Assembly: GCA_023229505.1 (NCBI GenBank)
Contig: JALNZD010000018.1
Location: 9,803 to 73,802 of the forward strand
From: Bacteroidales bacterium
Lineage (GTDB): Bacteria; Bacteroidota; Bacteroidia; Bacteroidales; JAGOPY01
Length of the DNA stretch: 64,000 bases
Direction of reading: 5' to 3'
Under the pieces are notes generated by a model. It did no database searches and was not told where the DNA came from. It saw nothing but the letters and a program-made list of their open reading frames with translations. Below are positions 51,541 to 60,891 of the stretch, in pieces. Each line of letters opens with the position of its first letter. The first letter of the stretch is position 1. The position numbers and the translations under genes were made by a program.

Positions 51541-54216
51541 TTATTTCTCCCAAATGAAAGGCCAATAGTTCAATTTCCAATTTGTCGCCTCAAGCCAGGT
51601 AAGCTTATAACTCCACCTGAATACCCGGTACCATTTGTGCTGGCCTGTATAAGAGTCAAGCTTTTTCCAGGGTTCAACGATACCGGAATTCATCGCATCA
51701 CGCCTGGCAAGTGATTCAGCTACCGATCTCTGCTGATCGGCCAGCAGACTTGCGGAATATCCAATTTCACGTAAACGTTCAAGAATCCGCAAAGCAATTT
51801 CAAAATCTTTCAATGTTATAAAATGATCAAGCATTCCTGTAAGGAAAAACGGATCCTTCGCCCGGATCACGCGGTCAAAAAGTGGAATGAACACGACACC
51901 CTGCTCAAGCAATTTGTTGCGGTAATAATAATTTTTCAGGGTCTGAAAAGCTTTGAGGTAATCTGAAAAGGATCCATCCATAAGGTCTTCAAGTTCTTTT
52001 TCTTTTTGTTGAAAATTTGCCGGTGCTTCCAGGAGCACTTTCTGATACCACGCCTCATCATCCCGGACCCTGCAACTGAGATGATCCATAGAAAGGTTCA
52101 CAGCATCTTCGGTTATTTTCAGGGCAAGGATGAATTCGCTCTTATTCCTGGCCTCCTTTGCCTGGACCATCAGCTCATTATATTCCCTGAATACCATTTC
52201 ACATTCATTTTGATGTATAGATTCCCCTAAGGCAAAATACTGGTCCGAAAGGGTATCATTCTCCGCAAACTCGTATTCCGACAACATCAATTTAACCTGA
52301 TTTAGCGCAAATCCTGCTCCTACAAAATCATAAGCCCACGCCTTTACCCGTCCATCCGATAAAATTTCCTCCATAACCCGCCTTGCAGCTGCCTGGCGAT
52401 ATCTGAAAAGCTCAGGATGAGGACGGAAAACATAACCTCTCTCCTGGAAATAAGCTTTATTGAAATAATAGAGCGCATTGCTGAATTCTTCCTTATCAAA
52501 ATCCCTGAGCCCCTCTTCCATAAGTTCATCATAATGATATTGCCGGAAACTGCTTTCAAGTTCCTCTTCTATCACATCTTTCCCGATCCGGTACCCTGCC
52601 CTCATCCTTGTTTCTGCTGCCTGCCTGTAAACCTGCTCCGCTTCCGGCAATTCGTCTTTTGCAATTAATGTCCGGGCTTTATTCAGAAGATCATAATAAA
52701 TGCCATTCCTGGCAATTCTCATCCACTCATGAAACTGTCCGGGACATGGGTAGTAAGGAGCAACCAGGCAATGTTTTTGTATCTCATTCAGGTAAACCAG
52801 GGCTTTATTACTTTCTTTCAGGTCGATTAGTTTAATAACCTGGCTTTCAAAATTAAGGAAAAGCCATTTTTCAAACTCCTGAAGCGTATCAGGTTCAAAG
52901 CAAATAAAATCTTTATCGGAAAACAAATCCCGGGCATTTATTAAATATTGGGCAGCCATCACGGGGTTTTCTTTCAAGGCAGATTTCCCTGATATCTCAA
53001 GGTAAGAAGTCGCGATACTATTCTTCATCAGTCCAACCAGCTGGTACGCAGCTGCCTGATATTCATGCAGATTCATAAGCTGAGAAAGATCATAGGCCGA
53101 TTGGTAATAGGTCAGAGCCCTGAGCTGGTTGCCGGATGATCTGTAACTGTTGCCACGCTCAATAAGGCACTGCACAAAAACCTGGCACCACAAACGTAAT
53201 CCGTTGGTATCTATCCCCGGCTGCCGGTTCAGCCTCTTGTGAAGAACCTGCAAACCGGCATTGTTGAAATCAGGCCTGGCTAAACCTTCAATGAAATTGA
53301 CATAGCGGAAATCAGTTTTATAAGCCAACTCATGATAATAGTCGAGCCTGTCCATATATTTTATCAGCAGATCTTTCTTAAGAGTAATCAATCCTGATGA
53401 AGCGGGTTCAAAATAGTTGTAATGAATAATTGCTTTAAACCTGTTATTAAGCCTTACCAGTTCCTGAAATTTAGCATCAAGACCGGCAAGATCAGGTTGA
53501 CCTGGTATCAGCACCGAATTAAATATATCAGGCCGGATATACTCAATAATCCTTTCCAGTTCAACCTGTCTGAGTATCATTTCAGCCTTTATGCCGGATT
53601 CGGAAAGAAACCCATTGGCCGCCCAGGCTCTGGCACTGTCAGCTATGAGCGAAGCAGCATAAAACTGGTCAATTTGCAGGATACGGTCACGGAATTCTTC
53701 ATAGGAAGATTTAGTGTAATGAAAGACAGCCCTGGAAAAAACAACAGAAAGGTTGCTATCGGAAGTGTTCCTGGCAAATGTCAGGGAAGTATACAGACTG
53801 GAGTCACTTTCAAGGGGAATATCAATAAAGATCAGGCTGTCTGAAACAAACCCATCAAAATTGACTAGCTGAAAAATCAGGTCTGCTTTTTCAGGCTTAA
53901 CGGAAGCAGATACATTATAGCCACGGTATATAAGGGGAAAACACACCACACTAAGCGGCAGTACCCTGATTTCAAGTTGTTCCGGCCTGCACTGATCAGT
54001 CACATAATGGATCTTATAATCAAACCGCAGGGATATTTCACGGAAAGATTGTTGCCCGGCTAGCGCAATATCCTGAATAATAAGATTCTGGTAATAATTG
54101 TCATTGCTATTGGTAATACCTTCAAGGGTAACAGACTGGTTCAGAATGAAGTGTTCCTTGCATTGAGGAAGGATAGCCTTAGGGAATATAAAAATAAGAA
54201 TAATGACCGCAGCCAT
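51541..54216 (-). CDS. Large exported helical-repeat (TPR-like) protein, function unknown
   Basis: 891 residues from ATG 54216, which starts a signal peptide (MAAVIILIFIFPKAILPQ); upstream start codons in the same frame run into the tRNA-Leu gene and are rejected. Residues about 20-190 look beta-rich; 200-870 are helical with TPR-like pairs (ALTYYQSAYDLSQ, AEQVYRQAAETR, ALYYFNKAYF, ALKITEDAVNL). Ends WKLNYWPFIWEK. Probably a periplasmic scaffold or lipid-facing complex member; no family recognised. Confidence 0.75.
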   Translation of the reverse strand: MAAVIILIFIFPKAILPQCKEHFILNQSVTLEGITNSNDNYYQNLIIQDIALAGQQSFREISLRFDYKIHYVTDQCRPEQLEIRVLPLSVVCFPLIYRGYNVSASVKPEKADLIFQLVNFDGFVSDSLIFIDIPLESDSSLYTSLTFARNTSDSNLSVVFSRAVFHYTKSSYEEFRDRILQIDQFYAASLIADSARAWAANGFLSESGIKAEMILRQVELERIIEYIRPDIFNSVLIPGQPDLAGLDAKFQELVRLNNRFKAIIHYNYFEPASSGLITLKKDLLIKYMDRLDYYHELAYKTDFRYVNFIEGLARPDFNNAGLQVLHKRLNRQPGIDTNGLRLWCQVFVQCLIERGNSYRSSGNQLRALTYYQSAYDLSQLMNLHEYQAAAYQLVGLMKNSIATSYLEISGKSALKENPVMAAQYLINARDLFSDKDFICFEPDTLQEFEKWLFLNFESQVIKLIDLKESNKALVYLNEIQKHCLVAPYYPCPGQFHEWMRIARNGIYYDLLNKARTLIAKDELPEAEQVYRQAAETRMRAGYRIGKDVIEEELESSFRQYHYDELMEEGLRDFDKEEFSNALYYFNKAYFQERGYVFRPHPELFRYRQAAARRVMEEILSDGRVKAWAYDFVGAGFALNQVKLMLSEYEFAENDTLSDQYFALGESIHQNECEMVFREYNELMVQAKEARNKSEFILALKITEDAVNLSMDHLSCRVRDDEAWYQKVLLEAPANFQQKEKELEDLMDGSFSDYLKAFQTLKNYYYRNKLLEQGVVFIPLFDRVIRAKDPFFLTGMLDHFITLKDFEIALRILERLREIGYSASLLADQQRSVAESLARRDAMNSGIVEPWKKLDSYTGQHKWYRVFRWSYKLTWLEATNWKLNYWPFIWEK

Positions 54217-54305
54217 TATTCTTCTTATTCCTCTTTTAACCTTAGGTGCCAATGTTTTTGATATTAAATTAAGATGCCGGCTTTTCAACCGGCATCTTTC
54301 CCGAG

Positions 54306-54389
54306 TGCCCAAGACAAGACTCGAACTTGCACGAGCGTGCGCTCACTACACCCTGAATGTAGCGCGTCTACCAGTTCCGCCACTTGGGC
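54306..54389 (-). tRNA. tRNA-Leu(CAG)
   Basis: 84-nt class II tRNA: acceptor GCCCAAG/CTTGGGC, anticodon stem CTACA/TGTAG with loop TTCAGGG (anticodon CAG), long variable arm, T-loop GTTCGAGTC. CCA not encoded. Confidence 0.96.
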
Positions 54390-54424
54390 CTTTTGGTAAT
54401 ATTTTTAATTTTTAATTTATATTG

Positions 54425-54508
54425 TGCCCAGAACAAGACTCGAACTTGCACAACCAAGAGGTTACATGGCCCTCAACCATGCGCGTCTACCAATTCCGCC
54501 ATCTGGGC
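54425..54508 (-). tRNA. tRNA-Leu(GAG)
   Basis: 84-nt class II tRNA: acceptor GCCCAGA/TCTGGGC, anticodon stem CATGG/CCATG with loop TTGAGGG (anticodon GAG), variable arm AACCTCTTGGTT, T-loop GTTCGAGTC. In tandem with tRNA-Leu(CAG), 35 bp apart. Confidence 0.96.
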
Positions 54509-54658
54509 TTTTTAGCGGGGGCAAAAGTAAGAATAATTTTAAATTATTTATAATAAACAAAATACATTTTTCTTTGACAGTTCTCTAAGGATCATTAATT
54601 TTACAGTCTTAATAGGTGTTTTCAACCTGAAAACTCATTATGATCAAACCAAATTACT

Positions 54659-56206
54659 ATGTTTAGCAATAAAGATTTGAAGCAGATCGCAGCACGGGGT
54701 ATTTTCATGAAAACCATTGAACAGCAGGTCAATGATTTTAAACATGGCTTTCCTTTTATCAGGCTCCAGGCTCCGGCAACAAAAGAAAATGGCATCCGTA
54801 CCTTTAATGAAAAGGAAATTCATGAACTCATCACTAATTTCGATCGTACCGCAAAAGATATGAAACTGGTCAAGTTCGTTCCTGCTTCCGGTGCGGCAAC
54901 CAGGATGTTTAAACATCTTTTTGAGTTCCAGGAGCAGGTTGATAAGCATAAAGCTGATGACAGCGTGTTGGCAGATACGGATTTCAACAGCGCCGGATAT
55001 TTCTTCAGGAATCTGAATAAATTCGCTTTTTATGATGACCTGAAAAGGATCATGTCGCGGGCTGGTGTCAGCATTGACGATTGTTTTAAGAAGAAAGATT
55101 TTAATACCATCCTTGATTTTGTCATGACCGAAAAAGGGCTCATTTACGGCAACCTGCCGAAAGGCCTCATTAAATTTCATCATTACGGGACATTTTCGCG
55201 CACGGCAACGGGAGAACACCTGGTTGAAGGGGCGCATTACTGTGCCAACCGGTCCAAGCATATCACAGTCCACTTTACGGTATCGCCGGAACACCTTTCT
55301 AATTTCAGGGACATGATTGCTTACGTGCAGCCTTATTATGAAAGCATGTTCGGCGTTTTATACGAAATCAGTTTTTCAGTACAAAAACCTTCCACAGATA
55401 CGCTGGCGGTTGATTTGAACAATGAGCCATTCCGCGAGAAGGACGGATCGCTGGTATTTCGTCCGGGTGGTCATGGCGCCCTAATCGAAAACCTGAATGA
55501 CCTGGATTTTGATATCGTCTTCATAAAGAATATAGATAACGTGGTACCTGACCGTTTGAAAGCAGAGACTCACCGTTATAAGAAACTGCTTGGCGGCCTG
55601 CTCATCCAGTTGCAGAGCAAATCCTTTAATTTACTCCGGGCCCTCGATAAAAAACCTCCATCAGAAGAGAACATAAAAGAAGCCACCCAATTCTGCGAAC
55701 AACAGATAAACATCTCATTTCCTTCCGATTTCAATCGTTGGGAAGAGAGCAGGAGAGTGAAATTCCTGCAAAATATCCTCAACAAGCCGATCAGGATATG
55801 CGGAATGGTTAAAAATGAAGGTGAACCCGGCGGGGGTCCGTTCTGGGTGAAAAACAAACAGGGAGAAATATCTTTACAGATTGTAGAATCTTCGCAGATC
55901 GATCTGAAAAATGCAGAGCAAAAAAAGATTTTCGGGTCATCTACCCATTTTAACCCGGTAGACCTGGTCTGTAGCCTTAAAAATTACAAAGGCGAAAAGT
56001 TTGATCTTCACCAGTTTATCGATCACAACACGGGTTTTATCTCCATTAAATCGAAAGATGGAAAGCAATTAAAGGCCCTTGAATTACCCGGGCTCTGGAA
56101 CGGTGCCATGGCCGACTGGATCACTGTATTTATCGAAGTGCCTATCATCACGTTTAATCCTGTTAAAACAGTTAACGACCTTTTGAGGGAGCAACACCAG
56201 AATTAG
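54659..56206 (+). CDS. DUF4301 family protein
   Basis: 515 residues. The start FSNKDLKQIAARGI, FVPASGAATRMFK near residue 80, PKGLIKFH and TGEHLVEGA, and the C-terminal LPGLWNGAMADWITVFIEVP fit the DUF4301 family of Bacteroidota. The PASGAATRM segment followed by PKG-type loops resembles sugar-phosphate nucleotidyltransferase-like folds, so a nucleotidyl- or phospho-transfer role is conceivable but untested. No signal peptide; cytoplasmic. Confidence 0.82.
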   Translation: MFSNKDLKQIAARGIFMKTIEQQVNDFKHGFPFIRLQAPATKENGIRTFNEKEIHELITNFDRTAKDMKLVKFVPASGAATRMFKHLFEFQEQVDKHKADDSVLADTDFNSAGYFFRNLNKFAFYDDLKRIMSRAGVSIDDCFKKKDFNTILDFVMTEKGLIYGNLPKGLIKFHHYGTFSRTATGEHLVEGAHYCANRSKHITVHFTVSPEHLSNFRDMIAYVQPYYESMFGVLYEISFSVQKPSTDTLAVDLNNEPFREKDGSLVFRPGGHGALIENLNDLDFDIVFIKNIDNVVPDRLKAETHRYKKLLGGLLIQLQSKSFNLLRALDKKPPSEENIKEATQFCEQQINISFPSDFNRWEESRRVKFLQNILNKPIRICGMVKNEGEPGGGPFWVKNKQGEISLQIVESSQIDLKNAEQKKIFGSSTHFNPVDLVCSLKNYKGEKFDLHQFIDHNTGFISIKSKDGKQLKALELPGLWNGAMADWITVFIEVPIITFNPVKTVNDLLREQHQN

Positions 56207-56208
56207 GA

Positions 56209-56229
56209 CAAAGTTCAAAGGGCAAAGTT
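56209..56229. repeat. 7-bp tandem repeat, 3 units
   Basis: CAAAGTT, CAAAGGG, CAAAGTT, directly after the DUF4301 stop. Confidence 0.85.
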
Positions 56230-56248
56230 GTCATTGTTTATTCAATTT

Positions 56249-56279
56249 AACCTGACGGGTCTGGCGACGCCATCAGGTT
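56249..56279. repeat. AACCTGA hairpin element (third copy)
   Basis: AACCTGACGG ... CCATCAGGTT with T-rich tail. Shares 31 of 36 positions with 47946-47981 by direct comparison; an A-T stem pair in that copy is G-C here. May end DUF4301 transcription. Confidence 0.8.
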
Positions 56280-56407
56280 TGGTTTTTCTTGAACAGTGGA
56301 AAACTAATTCGAATCAGCACCAATTTTTCCGAAAATTTTCCATTAATTTTAGAAAATCATATTTGCCAGTTTGCTGGTTGTATTAAGATTACCTTCACTT
56401 ACATCCG

Positions 56408-57202
56408 ATGCGGCTTAGATTACATATTGAGCTTGAACACAACGACCGCGGAATCATCCCGGTGAATTACCAGTATGCGGTTTCGTCGTGGATTTATTCA
56501 AGGTTGGCGGTTGCCGATCCTGAATTTTCGTCATGGCTGCATGAGCAGGGATACAGGGATGGGTTCAGGAGTTTCAAGCTCTTTACTTTTTCAAATATTC
56601 AGATCCAAGGGAAATTATTTGATGATGACAGGTTAATATTAGCAGAAAAGAATGGTTTCCTGGAGATCAGTTTCCTGGTTGAAGAAGCGATGGGTATTTT
56701 TATCAGCGGGCTATTCAATGATGCCGCTTTCAGGATCGGAGACGCCAAGAGCAGTGCGTGCTTTGTGGTACGATCAGTGGAATGTCTCAAAAACCCTGAT
56801 TTCTTAGAGATGATGAATTACAAGACGCTATCCCCGATCGTGGTAAGCCGTTTTGATGAGGCCAGGGGACAACCGGCTTATCTTTCACCCGATCAGCCTG
56901 GCTATGGAGAGTTGTTTTTTAATAATCTTATCCATAAGTTCTCGGTTGCCAAGGGTGCCCAAAACACTATTGACGATGATTTAATGCCCCAAATGGGTAA
57001 CTTCCGGTTATTATCGGAACCCCATTCAAGGCTGATCACCATCAAGGCCGGGCAAGCCAAAGAATCCAAAATCCGTGGATTTATGTTTGATTTCTCTCTG
57101 ACAGCGCCTGTTTCTCTTCACCGTACCGGTTATTTTGCCGGATTCGGCGAAAAGAACAGCATGGGGTTTGGGTGCGTGGGGGAGAAAAATAATATATCTT
57201 AA
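56408..57202 (+). CDS. cas6: CRISPR-associated endoribonuclease Cas6
   Basis: 264 residues. RAMP/ferredoxin-like fold protein that cuts pre-crRNA at repeat stem-loops. N-terminal YQYAVSSWIY with SWLHEQGYRDGF following: His 45 is the likely general acid, as in other Cas6 proteins of the LH-x-x-GF type, then FKLFTFSNIQIQG. C-terminal Gly-rich loop GYFAGFGEKNSMGFGCVG is diagnostic. First gene of the cas cassette; cas8b starts 10 bp later. Its codon use looks richer in G+C than that of cas8b. Confidence 0.93.
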   Translation: MRLRLHIELEHNDRGIIPVNYQYAVSSWIYSRLAVADPEFSSWLHEQGYRDGFRSFKLFTFSNIQIQGKLFDDDRLILAEKNGFLEISFLVEEAMGIFISGLFNDAAFRIGDAKSSACFVVRSVECLKNPDFLEMMNYKTLSPIVVSRFDEARGQPAYLSPDQPGYGELFFNNLIHKFSVAKGAQNTIDDDLMPQMGNFRLLSEPHSRLITIKAGQAKESKIRGFMFDFSLTAPVSLHRTGYFAGFGEKNSMGFGCVGEKNNIS

Positions 57203-57212
57203 TTTATATTGT

Positions 57213-59168
57213 ATGAGTTTAGACACAGTACTTCAAATTGGTAAAGTTCTCCGCGGTTCGGAGAATAGCCTTAAATATTTCAAATATGTGGAGCCTTGCC
57301 CGAAAGATTATAAAACAGGAGAGTGGCCAATTTGTATTTCAATCCCAATCAATTCTGATTTTTCTTTTGATTGGAATGGGACCAAAATTACACCAGAGAA
57401 TGAGCGTAGTAAACTTTACTATTTGAAGTTTAAGACCTCTGATAGTGATGGCTTAGTGAAATACGTTTTTGGTGACATTTATTTTAACAAAAAAGCCACA
57501 ATTAAGAAAGATGGTTCTATTGAATCAGCCGAAGGAGGGTATTACAGGTTAGATAATCCTAATCATACAAATGCCTCATTCAGATCAAGTTCTTTTAATC
57601 GCGGAATAAATGATTATAAAGACATTATAAATTCACAAAAGAATAATTCGACATGTATGATGCAAAAATTCCATGAGGAAATGGAAAAAAACATTACATA
57701 TATTGAAAGGATTCTAAAATATATACCAGCTATTTATAATCATTTTGAAAACAAGAATGATCTAACCATTAAAGATTTTCTTGAAAATGAAGAAAATCTG
57801 TATTCAATTACAATAGAACAAAACTTTCAAAAAATTTCTAATCCTAATTTAAAGAAAGTGGGAATTACGGCAGAATTGTTGGATTGCGATGAAACTCAAA
57901 AAAAATTACTTTTTGATCTTACTAATTTGGCTATATTCATCCACTTCGAGTTTCCAGAAAAACTACATTGGTATCAATTCACAGAGGACATGAGCTTTTT
58001 GAATGCCAAAGTACTTTCAGAATTCGTAGACAATACACAAGATGGTTTGGTTTTGAAAAAAACTCTATACAAAACTCTATGTTCTGGAGATAAGAAGAAT
58101 GATATTCAATTTCCATCGTTCAGAGACACAAACAAGCACAAATCAAAGAATTTTGATATTGATAGTTTGCAAGATTTGTTTTATGCGATTGACTATACAG
58201 GAAAGGGAAATGTTATTTCTGGAACTGACATCAAATTAATAGTTTTACCACGAGGTGAAAAACTCACTGTAAAAGACTATGATGACTTTATTGAGAAAAG
58301 AGATGAAGCAAAAGTTCTTGCAAAAAACAAAAACAGCATTCAAAATTCAACAGATCCGCTTTTTGATTTCTTTTCCGATGATGAAAAGAATATTACTTCT
58401 TTTGATCTGATATTTTGTAAAAAGGGAGGGCTATCGTCCCCTGATTCTGATTTAATTGAACTCTCAGGCATAGAAAAAAGCAAATTACGCCTAATCAGGG
58501 AAAGAGTTCGCCAAATATCTCAAGAGATAAATCTGGAAAGGAAAAGCTTTCTGAGAACAGAAAAGGATCTCTATCCAATGACTATTGATTATTCGTTTCG
58601 GAGCATTTTGGGAAATCCACAGACAGATCCTAAAACCGGGAAAATATCTTACAAACCTAATCCGAAGTATCAATCACACCTATTAAAAGTAGTACCACTT
58701 ATTTATTCCGATAATTACTGCCATGATGAGGTACTTTTATCCGCTTTCATTCAGAATGTGGAATTTAGTATCCGATTAGGCGATGAAAAATTCAACTTCT
58801 TAAAATTTGATTTAAAATTTCTTTATAAAATACGAAATACTAAAACCGATAAATTTATGGAAATCACATCATCCGAAAGTTACCAAGTTGGGCTCATGCT
58901 TGGAGTATTGGCAAAGAACCTAAGCCAGGAGATTAATTCATTTGAAAAAAACTACGTGGGTAACCTTACCCGAAGAATTGGGAACATGGCCGATTTTATT
59001 AAACTAAAAAATGAAATCGAACAAAAATTAATTATGCACGATAAAACCAAGTATACCTATCAAACCTCGTATGATCTTGCACAAAAAGTCAAGGAATTTA
59101 AATCGAGGTACGATAAAGAAGAATGTGCATTTGGCTTTATGGAAAGCTACTTTAAGCCAATTTCTTAA
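57213..59168 (+). CDS. cas8b: Type I-B Cascade large subunit Cas8b (Csh1-like)
   Basis: 651 residues from ATG 57213, chosen as the first ATG after cas6 and the start of a coherent N-terminus (MSLDTVLQIGKVLRG). The sequence is Lys/Asn/Ile-rich and poorly conserved, as usual for Cas8b/Csh1, the subunit that recognises the PAM and holds the complex together. Assigned mainly by its place between cas6 and cas7 and by length (family about 500-700). C-terminal part is helical (LAKNLSQEINSFEKNYVGN, RRIGNMADFIKL). Markedly A+T-rich. Confidence 0.85.
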   Translation: MSLDTVLQIGKVLRGSENSLKYFKYVEPCPKDYKTGEWPICISIPINSDFSFDWNGTKITPENERSKLYYLKFKTSDSDGLVKYVFGDIYFNKKATIKKDGSIESAEGGYYRLDNPNHTNASFRSSSFNRGINDYKDIINSQKNNSTCMMQKFHEEMEKNITYIERILKYIPAIYNHFENKNDLTIKDFLENEENLYSITIEQNFQKISNPNLKKVGITAELLDCDETQKKLLFDLTNLAIFIHFEFPEKLHWYQFTEDMSFLNAKVLSEFVDNTQDGLVLKKTLYKTLCSGDKKNDIQFPSFRDTNKHKSKNFDIDSLQDLFYAIDYTGKGNVISGTDIKLIVLPRGEKLTVKDYDDFIEKRDEAKVLAKNKNSIQNSTDPLFDFFSDDEKNITSFDLIFCKKGGLSSPDSDLIELSGIEKSKLRLIRERVRQISQEINLERKSFLRTEKDLYPMTIDYSFRSILGNPQTDPKTGKISYKPNPKYQSHLLKVVPLIYSDNYCHDEVLLSAFIQNVEFSIRLGDEKFNFLKFDLKFLYKIRNTKTDKFMEITSSESYQVGLMLGVLAKNLSQEINSFEKNYVGNLTRRIGNMADFIKLKNEIEQKLIMHDKTKYTYQTSYDLAQKVKEFKSRYDKEECAFGFMESYFKPIS

Positions 59169-59233
59169 GCTGCAACAAAAGCGACTGAAAATACAGAAAA
59201 ATATAACCAAAAACCCTAAAAAATATATATAAA

Positions 59234-60184
59234 ATGGAAAACGAATTAAAAAAATCAGAAATTTTGTTTTTGTACGAAACTTCGTATAACATTCCTAATG
59301 GCGACCCTTTCACCGGAGAACAGCGTTACGATGAAGAAACCAAGAAAATATTGGTTAGTGATGTTCGCATGAAAAGATATGTTCGAACTTATTTTGAAGA
59401 AATCAAAGGATTACCTATATATGTAAGTGAAAAAACAGGTGCAGGTAAAAGTGATTCAAAAGGGGTCTTAAGATGGATTGCTGAAAACAGAAATGAGAAG
59501 AAACTCACCAATATTGGTGAAATATTAAAAGAACAAATCGATGTAAGGTTATTTGGAGGTATTTCGACATTGAAAGATGAAGAAACAAAAGCCATTAAAG
59601 TGGATAATAAAGAATGTACTAATGGTCATGTTCAGTTTACAGGTCCAGTTCAGTTTGCTCTCTTAAATCCTTCTCTCAACGAAATAAATTTAAGGATGCA
59701 TCAAAATACGACACATTTCATGTCTAAAGACACAAATACACAAGGGTCTATTGGTACGACAACCTTAGTCCCTTATTCATTAATGCAAATTCACGGTTGG
59801 GTAAATCCTAAAGTTGCAGAAAAAACTGGAATGACTGAGAATGATTTGAAATTAATGTATGAAGGACTTTGGTACGGAACCAGTGGTGATGGCAGCTCCC
59901 ATTCGCGCAGTAAGGTCGGACAAAACTCGGTTCTCTTGCTTGAAATTGAATATTCAAAAAATAATTTTAAAGTATATGAAGTAGACAGATTAATAAAAAT
60001 AGAATCGAAAGACGACAAAAAAGGGGAACAACTGCGTAGTATGGACGATTACAAACTTGATTTCTCAAAATTGTTTGAAGCAGCTAAATCAGATAAAGTG
60101 CAAAAAATTAAATTTTACACTGAGATTGAATCAATCAAATCAGAATTAACTGGGAAAACAAAATTTGAAGCAATTGTGTTATGA
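59234..60184 (+). CDS. cas7: Type I-B Cascade backbone subunit Cas7 (Csh2-like)
   Basis: 316 residues. Cas7 family features: SEILFLYETSYNIPNGDPF at the N-terminus (the NxNGDP-type Csh2 start), VSDVRMKRYVRTYFEE, VRLFGGISTL, FTGPVQFALLNPSLNEINLRMHQNTTH, TQGSIGTTTLVPYSL. It polymerises along the crRNA spacer. Stop overlaps the cas5 start by ATGA. Confidence 0.95.
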   Translation: MENELKKSEILFLYETSYNIPNGDPFTGEQRYDEETKKILVSDVRMKRYVRTYFEEIKGLPIYVSEKTGAGKSDSKGVLRWIAENRNEKKLTNIGEILKEQIDVRLFGGISTLKDEETKAIKVDNKECTNGHVQFTGPVQFALLNPSLNEINLRMHQNTTHFMSKDTNTQGSIGTTTLVPYSLMQIHGWVNPKVAEKTGMTENDLKLMYEGLWYGTSGDGSSHSRSKVGQNSVLLLEIEYSKNNFKVYEVDRLIKIESKDDKKGEQLRSMDDYKLDFSKLFEAAKSDKVQKIKFYTEIESIKSELTGKTKFEAIVL

Positions 60185-60891
60185 AAGGTTTCCAACTAAT
60201 CATAGGAGGTAATTGGGGGCATTTCAAAAAACCGGAAACGAATAATAATCCACTGTCTCACGATTTAATTACTAAAACCGCTCTGATTGGACTAATAGGG
60301 GCCGTGCTGGGAATTGAGCGTGAGGATATGAGAAGTAAATTTCCGCAATTGTCGGAAGATTTACTTTATGGGGTTCTGTTACTTAATCCGGTAAAGAAGA
60401 TTTCATGGGGCTTTACCAGTAGAACGGCAATTAGCCCGACTGCGGAAGGAACACCAAAGTATTTTGAGTTTTTGAAAGACCCCAAATTTTTGGTTTCAAT
60501 AGCATTGAAGAACGTGCAATCAAGTTCTATTTTTGAAGAATTCAAGCTTGCCATTAAAGAGCAACAAGCTGTTTATCCGCCTGTATTAGGTTGGCATAAT
60601 TGTCCTGCCAACCTCCATTGGGAATCGGAAGGTGATTTCTCGGAAATCAAAAATGGAACATTTGAAACCAAAGGATTTGTGCTTACAGGAGAACACACTC
60701 CCAAGGATATTTCGGGCGGTTTTCGAATTGGTTTTGACAAAATGCCCACTTTTCAGAATGAAGATTTCTGGAATTTACCGGATAAATACAAGAATGTAAT
60801 TTATCCCGATTGTCCTCATTCAATTACGGTCAAAGGGGACTACTACGAATATCAATCATCAAAAGAATTAGAAAGATGGTGCCTGATATAA
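60181..60891 (+). CDS. cas5: Type I-B Cascade subunit Cas5 (Cas5h)
   Basis: 236 residues. RAMP protein with GFQLIIGGNWGHFKKPETN at the N-terminus, then LSHDLITKTALIGLIGAVLGIE (the conserved Cas5 helix), and a C-terminal beta region. It caps the 5' handle of crRNA. Coupled to cas7 (ATGA, 60181-60184) and overlapping cas3 by 16 bp. Confidence 0.93.
   Translation: MKGFQLIIGGNWGHFKKPETNNNPLSHDLITKTALIGLIGAVLGIEREDMRSKFPQLSEDLLYGVLLLNPVKKISWGFTSRTAISPTAEGTPKYFEFLKDPKFLVSIALKNVQSSSIFEEFKLAIKEQQAVYPPVLGWHNCPANLHWESEGDFSEIKNGTFETKGFVLTGEHTPKDISGGFRIGFDKMPTFQNEDFWNLPDKYKNVIYPDCPHSITVKGDYYEYQSSKELERWCLI

Noticed and set aside
54644..55294. Antisense frame (216 codons) opposite the DUF4301 gene
   Set aside because: Shadow of a conserved coding region; no independent start context or recognisable product.
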